Positions 23,693 through 30,589 of a DNA stretch of 41,890 nucleotides are shown here, in pieces. The position numbers and the translations under genes were made by a program. Each line of letters begins with the position of its first letter. The stretch's first letter is position 1. Source of the stretch: Thermoplasmata archaeon. Its GTDB lineage: Archaea > Thermoplasmatota > Thermoplasmata > Lutacidiplasmatales > UBA184. The notes below the pieces were generated by a model. The model saw nothing but the letters and a program-made list of their open reading frames with translations, searched no databases and was not told the origin of the DNA. Location of the stretch: contig JAKACD010000010.1 of the NCBI GenBank assembly GCA_021821785.1, positions 1 through 41,890 of the forward strand, given 5' to 3'.

Positions 23693-24387
23693 CCGGCGCT
23701 CCGCTGGGGCCGAGGCTTGTCCGCGAGCCGGGCCGCTTCGACGACGAGCCGCGCCGTGCTCCGGTCGATCTCGCGGCGCGCTCGCTCGAGCTCGAGGCGC
23801 TTCGACCAGAACGGCGTGTCCACGACCAACGTCTCGTACTCGCCGCCTTCCCCGGCGGGGTTCACGCGCCGCACCGAGCGGCTCCGTCGGCCGATCTCGG
23901 AAAGGGTCTCGAGGTCGAGCGTCCGACCGAGTAGGTCGGGGGTCAGCGGCTCGGCCGCGAGGTGTACGAGCCGGATGTCGAGGCCGGCCGCGATCTCCTC
24001 GCGCACCACTCGTTCCGGATCGACCCGCCAGAGCGGCGCGTAGACCCGCCGTCCGAGTCGGTCCGCGACGCGTACGACGCGGGCCCACTGGTACGAGGAA
24101 GCGATGGCCCCGACGACCACCGGCCCCCGGTCGCCCGACAACGCCCGCTCGAGCGCCTCTAGCTCGGCGGCTTCGTCCGAACCCGAAACGACCTCGGAGC
24201 GGTGGCGCTTCCCCCACGCCTCGGCCTGGAGGGCGACCAGATCGAGGTTCGGCGTGTGGAACATCAGGGAATCGGCGACCCGCGGCCGGAGCGTCACGAG
24301 CTCGTCGACCGGCCAGCCTTGCGTCTCCGCGAGGTACGCGGCGTAGAGCGAGTCCTTCCCGCCCGAGACCAGCGCGCTGACGGTCAC
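23689..24387 (-). CDS. dph6: Diphthine--ammonia ligase (Dph6-type ATP pyrophosphatase)
   Basis: 232 residues from GTG 24387. The PP-loop SGGKDSLYAAYLA begins at residue 8. VVVGAIASSYQWARV and YAPLWRVDPERVVREEI follow, and NPAGEGGEYETLVVDTPFW is the diagnostic Dph6 (MJ0570-related) motif. The enzyme amidates diphthine on translation elongation factor 2 with ammonia and ATP, completing diphthamide. The gene is 19 bases after purL and overlaps the following methyltransferase. That methyltransferase is not Dph5, which is a tetrapyrrole-methylase fold. Confidence 0.9.
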   Translation of the reverse strand: MTVSALVSGGKDSLYAAYLAETQGWPVDELVTLRPRVADSLMFHTPNLDLVALQAEAWGKRHRSEVVSGSDEAAELEALERALSGDRGPVVVGAIASSYQWARVVRVADRLGRRVYAPLWRVDPERVVREEIAAGLDIRLVHLAAEPLTPDLLGRTLDLETLSEIGRRSRSVRRVNPAGEGGEYETLVVDTPFWSKRLELERARREIDRSTARLVVEAARLADKPRPQRSAG

Positions 24388-24406
24388 GGTCGGTCGCTCC
24401 GATCCC

Positions 24407-26716
24407 TCACGGAAGGGCGAGGTCCCCTCGCCACCGGTCGTAGAGCGGCGCGAGCTCGAGGCGGGCCCCGGGGCGGTCGGAGGCGTCGAGGGTGCCGATC
24501 GGCGCCGCGTCGACCCGGCCGAGGCGAACGAAGGGCACGGAGCCGAGCGTCCGCTCGAACCGCGCGGTCGCCCGTTCCGCCACCTCGACGACCCAGCGGG
24601 AGCCGCCTTCCGCGGCCAGAGCGAGGCCCGGCGAGGGGAGCGAGATGCGGTCGAGGTCGACCTCGAAGCCGAGCCCGCCGCCGAACGCCATCTCCGCGAG
24701 CGTGACCGCGACCCCTCCGTCCGAAACATCGTGGACCGCGCGCAGCAGTCCCTTCGAGCCAGCGGCCAGGAGCCGCTCCCCCGCGACGCGGGTCGCCGCC
24801 GGGTCGGGCCGCGGGACCGCAAGGCCGGTCGCTCCGTGCCGTCGGGCCCAGAGCGAGCCCCCGAGCTCCGGTCGGGAGCGTCCGACGAGGTAGAGCGCGT
24901 CGTCGGCTTCCTTGAGGTCGACCGTGGTGGCCCGCGCGAGGTCGGGGACGATCCCCGTCGCGAGCAGCACCGGCGTCGGGGGGATCTCGGCGCCGAGACC
25001 GCCGTTGTAGAAGCTCACATTCCCGCTCGGCACGGCGAACCCGAGCGCCCGGGCCGCGCGACCGAGGCCCATCGTCACCCCGTCGAAGTCGCCGAGCACG
25101 CGCGGGTCCTCCGGGTTGCCGAAGTTGAGGCAGTTCGTGAACGCGTCCGGGCGCGCCCCGACCGCGTAGAGGTTCCGTGCGGCCTCCTCGGCCACGAGCG
25201 CGGCGCCGGCCGCCGGATCCTCCCGACAGGCCCAGGGCTGGGCTGCGGTCGCGATCGCGAGTCCCCGCCGGCTCGTCGGCCGCGGCTGGAGCACCGCGGC
25301 ATCGCCGTGGGAAGGGGAGACGACCCGACCCTGGAGCGGCTTCACCACCGTCCGGCCTTGCACCTCATGGTCATAGACCCGGATGACCGCCTCCCGCGAC
25401 AGGGAGTCCGGCGCCAGGACCAGCTCCTCGAACAGGGCCGCCAGGTCCGAGTCGGGCACCGGCGGCGCCGCGCGGACCGACCGTCGGCGGGGACGGACCG
25501 GCCGCCGCACCGGGGGCGGATCGACGCGGAATCCGAGGCGGAGGTGGCCGGCGAGGGCGCCGTTCCATTCGATGGTCTCGTACGGGTCGGCCGTGACCTC
25601 TCCGAGATCGGTGAGCGGCACGTCCTGCCGATGGAAGATCTCGGCGAGCGCCGGGAGGTCCCGGGGACGCACGTCGAGGACCATCCGTTCCTGCGACTCC
25701 GAGACCCAGACCTCCCACGGTCGAAGGCCTGGTTCGCGCAGCGGCACGCGGGCCAGATCGACCTTGAGGCCGAACCCACCGGCGTGCGCGAGCTCGCCGG
25801 CGGCGGTCGCGACGCCCCCGCCGCCGAGGTCCTTCAGGGCGCGCACGAGGCCCCGGTCGAACGCTTCGAGGCAGGCGTGGATCAGCGGCTCCTTCATGAT
25901 CGGGTTGCCGAGCTGCACCGCGCCCCGGCTCTCCGATTCGCTGCGGTCGGTGAGTTCCTTCGACGCGAACGAGACCCCGCCGATTCCGTCGCGGCCGGTC
26001 AGGCCCCCGACGAGGACGAGCCGGTCCCCGGCGGCCTGGGCGCGGTTCGGGCGGAGCCGGCGCCGGGGGAGGAACCCGACGCATCCCACGTTGACGAGCG
26101 GGTTCACGACGTACGCGGGGTCAAAGTAGATCCCTCCCGAGACCGTGGGAACCCCGACCCGGTTCCCGTAGTCGCGGATGCCGGCGATGACGCCCTCGGC
26201 GATGTACCGGGGCGCCTTCACTCCGGACGGCACCCGATCCGGGGCGAGGTCGAGGGGGCCGAAGAACAACGGGTCGGTCAGCGCGATCGGCTTCGCCCCG
26301 ACCGCGAGCACGTCGCGCAGGATCCCCCCGATACCGGTGGCCGCCCCTCCGTACGGCTCGACGGCCGATGGATGGTTGTGGGACTCGATCCGGAGGGCGT
26401 ACGCGTACCCGGGTTCGAACCGCATCACGCCCGCATCGCCGGTGCCGAGGACGCGGGGCGGTTCGCGGAGGCCGCGGAACGCCTTCCGCAGGAACGGACG
26501 GGAGCTCTTGTAACTGCAATGCTCGCTCCAGCTCTGGGCGAGGCCGGCGAGCTCGACGTCGGTCGGGTCCCGCCCCTCCGCGCGGAAGTATCCCCGGATC
26601 CGTCCGAGCTCCGCCCGGTCGAACCCGAGCCGTAGCTCGGCGGAGGTCCGCTCGAGGAGGGCCAGCGAGGCCGCCCGGAACGGGACGCGACCTACGTCGT
26701 CCGCCCACGCCTCCAT
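24407..26716 (-). CDS. purL: Phosphoribosylformylglycinamidine synthase subunit PurL (small type)
   Basis: 769 residues. LAQSWSEHCSYKSSRPFLR begins the FGAM synthase domain. RIESHNHPSAVEPYGGAATGIGG near 114 is the nucleotide-binding signature, followed by VGVPTVSGGIYFDP and DLGGGGVATAAGELA. The second half repeats the AIRS-like fold, with TNCLNFGNPEDP, VPSGNVSFYNGG and VHDVSDGGVAVTLAEM. With PurS and PurQ it converts FGAR to FGAM. It follows purS by four bases. PurQ is not in the window. The length fits small-type PurL. Confidence 0.96.
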   Translation of the reverse strand: MEAWADDVGRVPFRAASLALLERTSAELRLGFDRAELGRIRGYFRAEGRDPTDVELAGLAQSWSEHCSYKSSRPFLRKAFRGLREPPRVLGTGDAGVMRFEPGYAYALRIESHNHPSAVEPYGGAATGIGGILRDVLAVGAKPIALTDPLFFGPLDLAPDRVPSGVKAPRYIAEGVIAGIRDYGNRVGVPTVSGGIYFDPAYVVNPLVNVGCVGFLPRRRLRPNRAQAAGDRLVLVGGLTGRDGIGGVSFASKELTDRSESESRGAVQLGNPIMKEPLIHACLEAFDRGLVRALKDLGGGGVATAAGELAHAGGFGLKVDLARVPLREPGLRPWEVWVSESQERMVLDVRPRDLPALAEIFHRQDVPLTDLGEVTADPYETIEWNGALAGHLRLGFRVDPPPVRRPVRPRRRSVRAAPPVPDSDLAALFEELVLAPDSLSREAVIRVYDHEVQGRTVVKPLQGRVVSPSHGDAAVLQPRPTSRRGLAIATAAQPWACREDPAAGAALVAEEAARNLYAVGARPDAFTNCLNFGNPEDPRVLGDFDGVTMGLGRAARALGFAVPSGNVSFYNGGLGAEIPPTPVLLATGIVPDLARATTVDLKEADDALYLVGRSRPELGGSLWARRHGATGLAVPRPDPAATRVAGERLLAAGSKGLLRAVHDVSDGGVAVTLAEMAFGGGLGFEVDLDRISLPSPGLALAAEGGSRWVVEVAERATARFERTLGSVPFVRLGRVDAAPIGTLDASDRPGARLELAPLYDRWRGDLALP

Positions 26717-26720
26717 GAGC

Positions 26721-26987
26721 CTAGGCCGGCGCGGCGCGGACCGACACCCGGTGGATCACGGGGTTCGCGAGCAATCGATCGACCGCGGTCTCGGCGCGCC
26801 GACGGGCCTCCTCGGCCGATACGTCGGTGAACTCGAGATCGTAGATCCGCGCGGTCGTCACCCGACGGACCCCCGCGATGCCGAGTAGCCCGAGCGATTT
26901 CTCGATGCTCGCGGCTTCGGCGTCCATCACTCCGGGCTTGAGCTCAACGCGGACCTCCACGCGGACCGCGGAAGCGTCGGTGGTCAC
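26721..26987 (-). CDS. purS: Phosphoribosylformylglycinamidine synthase subunit PurS
   Basis: 88 residues from GTG 26987; an upstream extension is open but lies beyond the likely promoter. The core VRVEVRVELKPGVMDAEAASIEKSLGLLG and the strand VRRVTTARIYDLEF match PurS, the small structural subunit that bridges PurL and PurQ. ANPVIHRVSV forms the last strand. It is the first gene of the minus-strand run purS-purL-dph6. Confidence 0.9.
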   Translation of the reverse strand: MTTDASAVRVEVRVELKPGVMDAEAASIEKSLGLLGIAGVRRVTTARIYDLEFTDVSAEEARRRAETAVDRLLANPVIHRVSVRAAPA

Positions 26988-27020
26988 GAGGGGTCCCCCG
27001 GTCCGATGGACCGGTCGGAA

Positions 27021-27030
27021 GAGATAACCC
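27021..27030 (-). promoter_or_regulatory. TATA box of purS-purL
   Basis: Minus strand reads GGGTTATCTC, centred about 38 bases before GTG 26987. It is the only AT-rich element in the gap between purS and the AIM24 genes, and implies a leader of roughly ten bases. Confidence 0.5.
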
Positions 27031-27083
27031 TGCTGGCCTCGGGTCGAACGGACGGAGCGGTGCGGGACCCTCCCGCACATGCG

Positions 27084-27740
27084 CTAGCCCTGGGTCCCCG
27101 CGCGGTTCGTCGGGTCGACCGTCTGGAGCTCGAGGTGACCCGGGCCCTCCACGTGCAGCGCCTCGAAGCTCATCGCGTGCCCGGTCAGACCGCCGCCGAG
27201 CGGCTGGTTGAACGCGCGCACATTGACGTTCGCATCCTTCCGCAGGAGCGCCCCGTGGTCGATATCGATCGCCTCTCCGGACTTGAGGTCGAAGCCGAGG
27301 ATGTTCCCGTGGCCATGGTAGGCGATCGTCCCGGGTCCGGTGAGCCGGTCCATCCAGAACCCGACCATCCGGCCGATCCGTCCGGTGCCCGCGACGTAGA
27401 ACGTCGAGTACTGGACCGTGTTCGTTCCGAGGAGCAGCGAGTGCTCGGCGATGTCGACCGTCTGCCCCGCCGCGAGCTCGAGGGTGCGCACTTCCCCGGG
27501 GGCGAACCGGCTGAACGCGGCGTATCCCGGTCCCTGGTAGACGTGGAAGAAGAACGGAAGACCTCCGACCATCGTTCGGCGGATCACCTGACCGAGGCCG
27601 CCCTGGGTGAAGGGGCGGATCGCGAGCCGGACCGAGGGGTCGGAGTAGACCATGAGACCCGCTTCGCAGAAGATCTCCTCGCCGGCCCCCAGCTGGACCA
27701 GCGCCGCGGGGACGAGCTCGCCCTGGACCTTGATCTCCAT
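27084..27740 (-). CDS. AIM24 family protein, third paralogue
   Basis: 218 residues from ATG 27740, five bases after the stop of the second paralogue. It is an all-beta protein with AIM24 (TIGR00266-like) hallmarks: an early LGAGEEIFCEAGLMVYSD strand pair, VGGLPFFFHVYQGPGYAAFSR, GEVRTLELAAGQTVDIAEHS, GFWMDRLTGPGTIAYHGHGNIL and a closing FEALHVEGPGHLELQTVDP. AIM24 proteins are widespread and of uncertain role; the yeast member is a mitochondrial inner-membrane organiser. No membrane segment or signal is seen. It resembles the first paralogue most (GFWMDRLTGPG shared exactly). Confidence 0.85.
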   Translation of the reverse strand: MEIKVQGELVPAALVQLGAGEEIFCEAGLMVYSDPSVRLAIRPFTQGGLGQVIRRTMVGGLPFFFHVYQGPGYAAFSRFAPGEVRTLELAAGQTVDIAEHSLLLGTNTVQYSTFYVAGTGRIGRMVGFWMDRLTGPGTIAYHGHGNILGFDLKSGEAIDIDHGALLRKDANVNVRAFNQPLGGGLTGHAMSFEALHVEGPGHLELQTVDPTNRAGTQG

Positions 27741-27745
27741 GTTCG

Positions 27746-28396
27746 CTAGACCCCGCTGTGGACCATGATCGGACCCGGGCCGCGCACATCGAGGACCGGG
27801 CTCACCATGCCCCCGCCAAAGACCCCGGAGGCCCCGAGCCAGCCGACCTGCACGACGTTGCTCGGCGAGGCCATCAGGAGCCCCACGGTCGAGGTGCGGA
27901 CCGCCTCGGTCGCCGCGAGATTGAAGGAGAGGATGTTCCCGACCGACTGGAAGACGATCGTCCCCGGGCCGGTGAGCTCGTCGGCGAACAGGTACTGGGC
28001 CTCTCGCTCGTTCCCCTTCTGGATGTACCACTGGGCGAGGACCATCGGGTTGTAGCGGACCGACTCGTCGAAGCAGATGAGGTGGCCCGAGCGGAGCCGC
28101 ACGGTCTGGCCGGCCGGGAGGTTGAGCACCCGAACCTCCCCGCCCTTGTCCCGGGAGAACGTCACGTTCCCGGGGCCTTCGAACTCCGCGAAGAAGTACG
28201 CATCCTCGGTGTCCCCGCGCGCCTTCATCCCCATGAGATGGGCGCGGCTGACGCCGAGCTGCTTCATTGTCTTCCGGGCGATCTTCACCTGCCCGTCCAT
28301 GTGCAGCATGATCTCGTGCTCGGCGAGGATCTTCTCGCCGGGACGGAGCTCCACGAGCACCGCCGGTGTGATCGTTCCGATCGTGTCGGCCTTCAC
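27746..28396 (-). CDS. AIM24 family protein, second (divergent) paralogue
   Basis: 216 residues from GTG 28396, overlapping the zinc-ribbon stop codon (GTGA). It has the same repeated beta architecture: LRPGEKILAEHEIMLHMDG, AEFEGPGNVTFSRDKGGEVRVLNLPAGQTVRL, LADELTGPGTIVFQSVGNILSFNL in the form FADELTGPG, and GPGPIMVHSG at the C-terminus. It lacks the GFWMDR block of its neighbours and has a longer middle (KQLGVSRAHLMGMKARGDTED), so it has diverged. Co-translation with the zinc ribbon suggests the two proteins interact. Function unknown. Confidence 0.83.
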   Translation of the reverse strand: MKADTIGTITPAVLVELRPGEKILAEHEIMLHMDGQVKIARKTMKQLGVSRAHLMGMKARGDTEDAYFFAEFEGPGNVTFSRDKGGEVRVLNLPAGQTVRLRSGHLICFDESVRYNPMVLAQWYIQKGNEREAQYLFADELTGPGTIVFQSVGNILSFNLAATEAVRTSTVGLLMASPSNVVQVGWLGASGVFGGGMVSPVLDVRGPGPIMVHSGV

Positions 28397-28590
28397 GGGC
28401 TCGCTCCCTTCTCCGACGCCGCGACGTCGAGCGCGAAGGTGCCCCCGCAGTACTCGCAGCGGGCGTAGCCGCCCGAGATGTTCCGGGGGTCGATCTTGGC
28501 GCCGCAGCTGCGGCACTGGAGTTCCTGGAGGCTCGCCCGGCTGATCGTGACCTCGGTCCGCTTCTTGACGAACTCTTCGGGGATCGGCAT
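28393..28590 (-). CDS. Small zinc-ribbon protein
   Basis: 65 residues. LQCRSCGAKIDPRN and YARCEYCGGTFALD give a two-knuckle CxxC...CxxC zinc ribbon. An N-terminal basic helix (EEFVKKRTEVTISRASLQ) precedes it. A GGAG ribosome site lies upstream of ATG 28590. It is embedded between the first and second AIM24 paralogues and overlaps the latter. It could act as a metal-dependent adaptor for the AIM24 proteins or bind nucleic acid; neither is shown. Confidence 0.82.
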   Translation of the reverse strand: MPIPEEFVKKRTEVTISRASLQELQCRSCGAKIDPRNISGGYARCEYCGGTFALDVAASEKGASP

Positions 28591-28605
28591 CGCTCGCTCC
28601 TTCTC

Positions 28606-29253
28606 CTACGTGTGGGGCTTCTTCGGGTCGATGCTCTGCAGCGCGACCTTCCCGGGGCCGGTCAGCTCGAGGACCTCGTAGGACTCGAGCTTCCCGAGGA
28701 GACCGGAGCCGAACGGAAGGTTCCGCGACTTCGCGCTCACGCTCCCGCTCTTGAAGAGAAGGGCGCCGTAGTCGCACGTGACCGTCTCCCGCTCGCCGAG
28801 CGTCATGGAGATGATGTTGCCGTACCCGTGCAGCGCGAGCTTTCCCGGCCCGGTCAGGCGGTCCATCCAGAACCCGAGCATCCGTCCGACCCGGTTCGTT
28901 CCCGCGACGTAGAACATCTCGTACGGGATCCGGTTCTCCGCGCAGAGCAGCGAGCCTTCGGCGACATCGAGGACCTCGTTCGGAGCGAGCTCGAGGTCCC
29001 GGATCTCCCCGAGGCCGTCCCGGGAGAACGCCACGCTCCCGGGTCCGGTGTACTCGGCGAGGAAGAACGGGATACCGCCGACCGCGGTCCGCTTCGCGGC
29101 GGACAGGACGCCTCCCGACTGGATTGTCTTCCGCCCTACGGTGACCGGCGGGTCCTTGTAGAGCATGATGCCATGCTCGCAGTAGATCGACTCCTGGGGA
29201 CCGAGCGTCGCCAGGACGGCGGGCACGACCCCCTTGAGCGTCTCGAGCTCCAC
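28606..29253 (-). CDS. AIM24 family protein, first paralogue
   Basis: 215 residues from GTG 29253 (VELETLKGVVP). Beta-rich, with LGPQESIYCEHGIMLYKD, VGGIPFFLAEYTGPGSVAFSRDG, GEIRDLELAPNEVLDVAEGSLL, GFWMDRLTGPGKLALHGYGNI and YEVLELTGPGKVALQSIDP. These repeats align by eye with both other paralogues. It is the promoter-proximal gene of the four-gene unit; a TATA box lies about 34 bases upstream. Role unknown as for the family. Confidence 0.85.
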   Translation of the reverse strand: MELETLKGVVPAVLATLGPQESIYCEHGIMLYKDPPVTVGRKTIQSGGVLSAAKRTAVGGIPFFLAEYTGPGSVAFSRDGLGEIRDLELAPNEVLDVAEGSLLCAENRIPYEMFYVAGTNRVGRMLGFWMDRLTGPGKLALHGYGNIISMTLGERETVTCDYGALLFKSGSVSAKSRNLPFGSGLLGKLESYEVLELTGPGKVALQSIDPKKPHT

Positions 29254-29281
29254 TAACGTCCTCGCGCGTCGCAAGGGTGCC

Positions 29282-29292
29282 CGGATATAGTT
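29282..29292 (-). promoter_or_regulatory. TATA box of the AIM24 operon
   Basis: Minus strand reads AACTATATCC, a good TATA element about 34 bases before GTG 29253. It predicts a very short leader. Confidence 0.65.
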
Positions 29293-29428
29293 ATCAGTTG
29301 TGCCTTGACCGGGGGTGGGGCGCGAAACGGGGCGATCCAGCGCGTCGATCGGTCCCGCCGTACGGCCGCTCCGCCCTCCCCGGGCAGGGCCCCGGGACGG
29401 AACCGGCCCGCTTCCCCACTGCGAAAAC

Positions 29429-29438
29429 CTATATAGGT
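29429..29438 (+). promoter_or_regulatory. Strong TATA box of the 57-residue protein gene
   Basis: CCTATATAGG is palindromic and AT-rich at its core, preceded by GCGAAAA which could be a BRE. Transcription would start near 29460, about 20 bases before ATG 29480. It also faces the divergent AIM24 promoter. Confidence 0.7.
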
Positions 29439-29479
29439 GGCCTTTTTCGGCCGGTAGGCGCGGTGGGGGGCCGGCCATC

Positions 29480-29653
29480 ATGGAAGAGTTCATCTGTAGC
29501 GTCGAGTTTCTTCGCGGCCCGGCGGACCTGATCGCGCGCGTCTCGAGCGAGGCCGGCGGGGTCCGGGAGTACCGCGGACCGACGGCCGGGTCCGTGATCG
29601 ATCAGGTAGTCAACGACCTCCAAGAGGAGTTCGAGTCCGCCCCGGCGGCGTAA
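29480..29653 (+). CDS. Small 57-residue protein, function unknown
   Basis: Starts at ATG 29480 after a GGTGGGGGG stretch. MEEFICSVEFLRGPADLIAR contains an alternating pattern of a strand followed by a helix. A turn (YRGPTAGS) and an amphipathic acidic helix (VIDQVVNDLQEEFESAP) follow. The strong promoter and good codon fit argue that it is real. No family recognised; it could be a small regulator or subunit. The next gene starts 57 bases downstream with its own GGAGAG site, so they may share a transcript. Confidence 0.6.
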   Translation: MEEFICSVEFLRGPADLIARVSSEAGGVREYRGPTAGSVIDQVVNDLQEEFESAPAA

Positions 29654-29710
29654 GGTCGGCGGGTACGGGCATTCGCTTTCGGGAAGAGGGTACGCGGTCG
29701 GAGAGTCACT

Positions 29711-30052
29711 ATGGAGAACCCAGGTCCATCAAAGCCGCCGGTCAGTCGCGCTGTCGAGAGCGCCTTCACCAAGGTGTGGGGCGACGAGCATGTCGTGGCG
29801 CTGATTGCGCTCAAGGTCGAAACCGCCGAGGCGGACACCGTGGCGAGCGAGGTCGCGAAGTTCGCGGAGGTCGAGGACGTCTTCCTCGTGACCGGCGACA
29901 CCGACATCTTCCTCAAGGTCCGCTTCCCGCACTACGAGGAGCTGAAGGAGTTCGTGCTCCGCCGGCTTCCGGGCGTCCGCGGGATCCGCGAAACGAAGAC
30001 CCTGCTCGTCGTCACCGCCTACAAGGAAGCGGGGGAGACGCGGCCTGCATGA
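29711..30052 (+). CDS. Stand-alone Lrp/AsnC ligand-binding (RAM) domain protein
   Basis: 113 residues from ATG 29711 with GGAGAG five bases upstream. After a ~25-residue N-terminal region comes VVALIALKVETAEADTVASEVAKFAEVEDVFLVTGDTDIFLKV, a beta-alpha-beta RAM core. The final strand is RETKTLLVVTAYKE. No helix-turn-helix domain precedes it, so it does not bind DNA by itself; such proteins pair with Lrp-type regulators or sense amino acids. It overlaps the UPF0147 gene by four bases. Confidence 0.82.
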   Translation: MENPGPSKPPVSRAVESAFTKVWGDEHVVALIALKVETAEADTVASEVAKFAEVEDVFLVTGDTDIFLKVRFPHYEELKEFVLRRLPGVRGIRETKTLLVVTAYKEAGETRPA

Positions 30053-30366
30053 ACGCGCCGGCGACCCTTCCGGTCACGGGCCCTGCCGCGGTCCCCCCTC
30101 CGACCGGTCCCGGGGCGGAGAGCCCCGCGCTCCATCGCATCGTCGAGTCGCTGGCCCAGCTCGCCGGCGACTCTTCGGTCCCCCGCAACGTGCGCCGGGG
30201 GGCCCAGTCCGCGAAGGACGAACTCGCGAAGCCGCGCGTCGCGCTCGATGTCCGGATCGCGAGCGCGGTGTACGTCCTCGACGACCTCGCGAACGACCCG
30301 AACCTGCCCACCCACGGCCGCACGGCCATCTGGTCGATCATCTCGAGCTTGGAGAGCCTTCAGTGA
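30049..30366 (+). CDS. UPF0147 family protein
   Basis: 105 residues; ATG overlaps the previous stop (ATGA). After a Pro/Ala-rich N-terminus, SLAQLAGDSSVPRNVRRGAQSAKDEL and ALDVRIASAVYVLDDLANDPNLPTHGRTAIWSIISSLE match the small all-helical UPF0147 family found throughout archaea. Its function is unknown. It is the last protein gene before the tRNA-Lys and RNA polymerase cluster. Confidence 0.88.
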   Translation: MNAPATLPVTGPAAVPPPTGPGAESPALHRIVESLAQLAGDSSVPRNVRRGAQSAKDELAKPRVALDVRIASAVYVLDDLANDPNLPTHGRTAIWSIISSLESLQ

Positions 30367-30382
30367 GCCGCCACGGGCATAG

Positions 30383-30392
30383 GTTGAAATAC
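30383..30392 (+). promoter_or_regulatory. Probable promoter of tRNA-Lys (and possibly rpoH onward)
   Basis: GTTGAAATAC is the only AT-rich patch in the 59-base gap between UPF0147 and the tRNA. It lies about 38 bases upstream of tRNA position 1, giving a 5' leader of ~12 bases for RNase P. The match to a TATA box is moderate. Confidence 0.45.
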
Positions 30393-30447
30393 GGCGCCCG
30401 GGTCCCACCGGTCCGGATCGGGATCGGGCCCGTAGCTCAGTTAGGTT

Positions 30448-30476
30448 GGCCGGCGGGCACCGCCGCCGGTCCTACA
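30448..30476 (+). other. D-loop intron of tRNA-Lys (29 nt)
   Basis: The intron folds into a hairpin GCCGGCGG...CCGCCGGT. On its exon side, TAGG (30443-30446 in part) pairs with CCTA (30471-30474) as a 4-bp helix. The 5' side has a 3-nt bulge TTG and the 3' side a bulge CAA. Cutting each bulge after its second base gives exon ends ...GGTT and AAGAGC. The outer helix is weak, so this is a relaxed bulge-helix-bulge and the cut could be off by a base. Confidence 0.75.
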
Positions 30477-30516
30477 AAGAGCATCTGGCTTTTAACCAGG
30501 TGGTCGGGGGTTCGAA

Positions 30517-30554
30517 CGAGCGACCTCGCCGTCCGGGCGAAGTCGCTCCGGACG
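30517..30554 (+). other. T-loop intron of tRNA-Lys at position 59/60 (38 nt), canonical bulge-helix-bulge
   Basis: Outer helix: T-stem GGGGG/CCCCC. Central 4-bp helix: TTCG (30511-30514) with CGGA (30549-30552), one G-U pair. Bulges: AAC (30515-30517) and CGT (30553-30555). Inner helix: GAGCGAC (30518-30524) with GTCGCTC (30542-30548), extended by TCGCC/GGCGA around loop GTCCG. Cutting each bulge after its second base joins TTCGAA to TCCCCC and restores the universal T-loop. This matches archaeal splicing-endonuclease rules exactly. Confidence 0.9.
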
Positions 30555-30589
30555 TCCCCCCGGGCCCGTCCCGCTCCTCGGAGTACCGC

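Larger units (their letters stand above)
30426..30568 (+). tRNA. tRNA-Lys (anticodon UUU) with two non-canonical introns
   Basis: The acceptor stem GGGCCCG (30426-30432) pairs perfectly with CGGGCCC (30561-30567), followed by discriminator G. The D-stem is GCTC (30435-30438) with GAGC (30479-30482). The anticodon stem TCTGG/CCAGG encloses loop CTTTTAA, anticodon TTT at 30491-30493. The variable loop is TGGTC. The T-stem GGGGG (30506-30510) pairs with CCCCC (30556-30560). The D-loop and T-loop each carry an insertion. Removing 30448-30476 and 30517-30554 yields a 76-nt tRNA with D-loop AGTTAGGTTAA and the standard T-loop TTCGAAT. No intron is present at the usual 37/38 position. CCA is not encoded. 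rpoH starts 21 bases downstream. Confidence 0.93.

Noticed and set aside
23689-24387. Reading dph6 as a tRNA-modifying or GMP-synthase-like PP-loop enzyme
   Set aside because: The GEGGEYETLVVD motif is specific for the Dph6 family.
30449-30463. 15-base identity between the tRNA D-loop intron and the 16S rRNA 5' end at 41385-41399 (GCCGGCGGGCACCGC)
   Set aside because: It is exact but short and GC-rich; each copy is explained by its own RNA structure, so chance is the simpler view. Conservation in relatives would change this.
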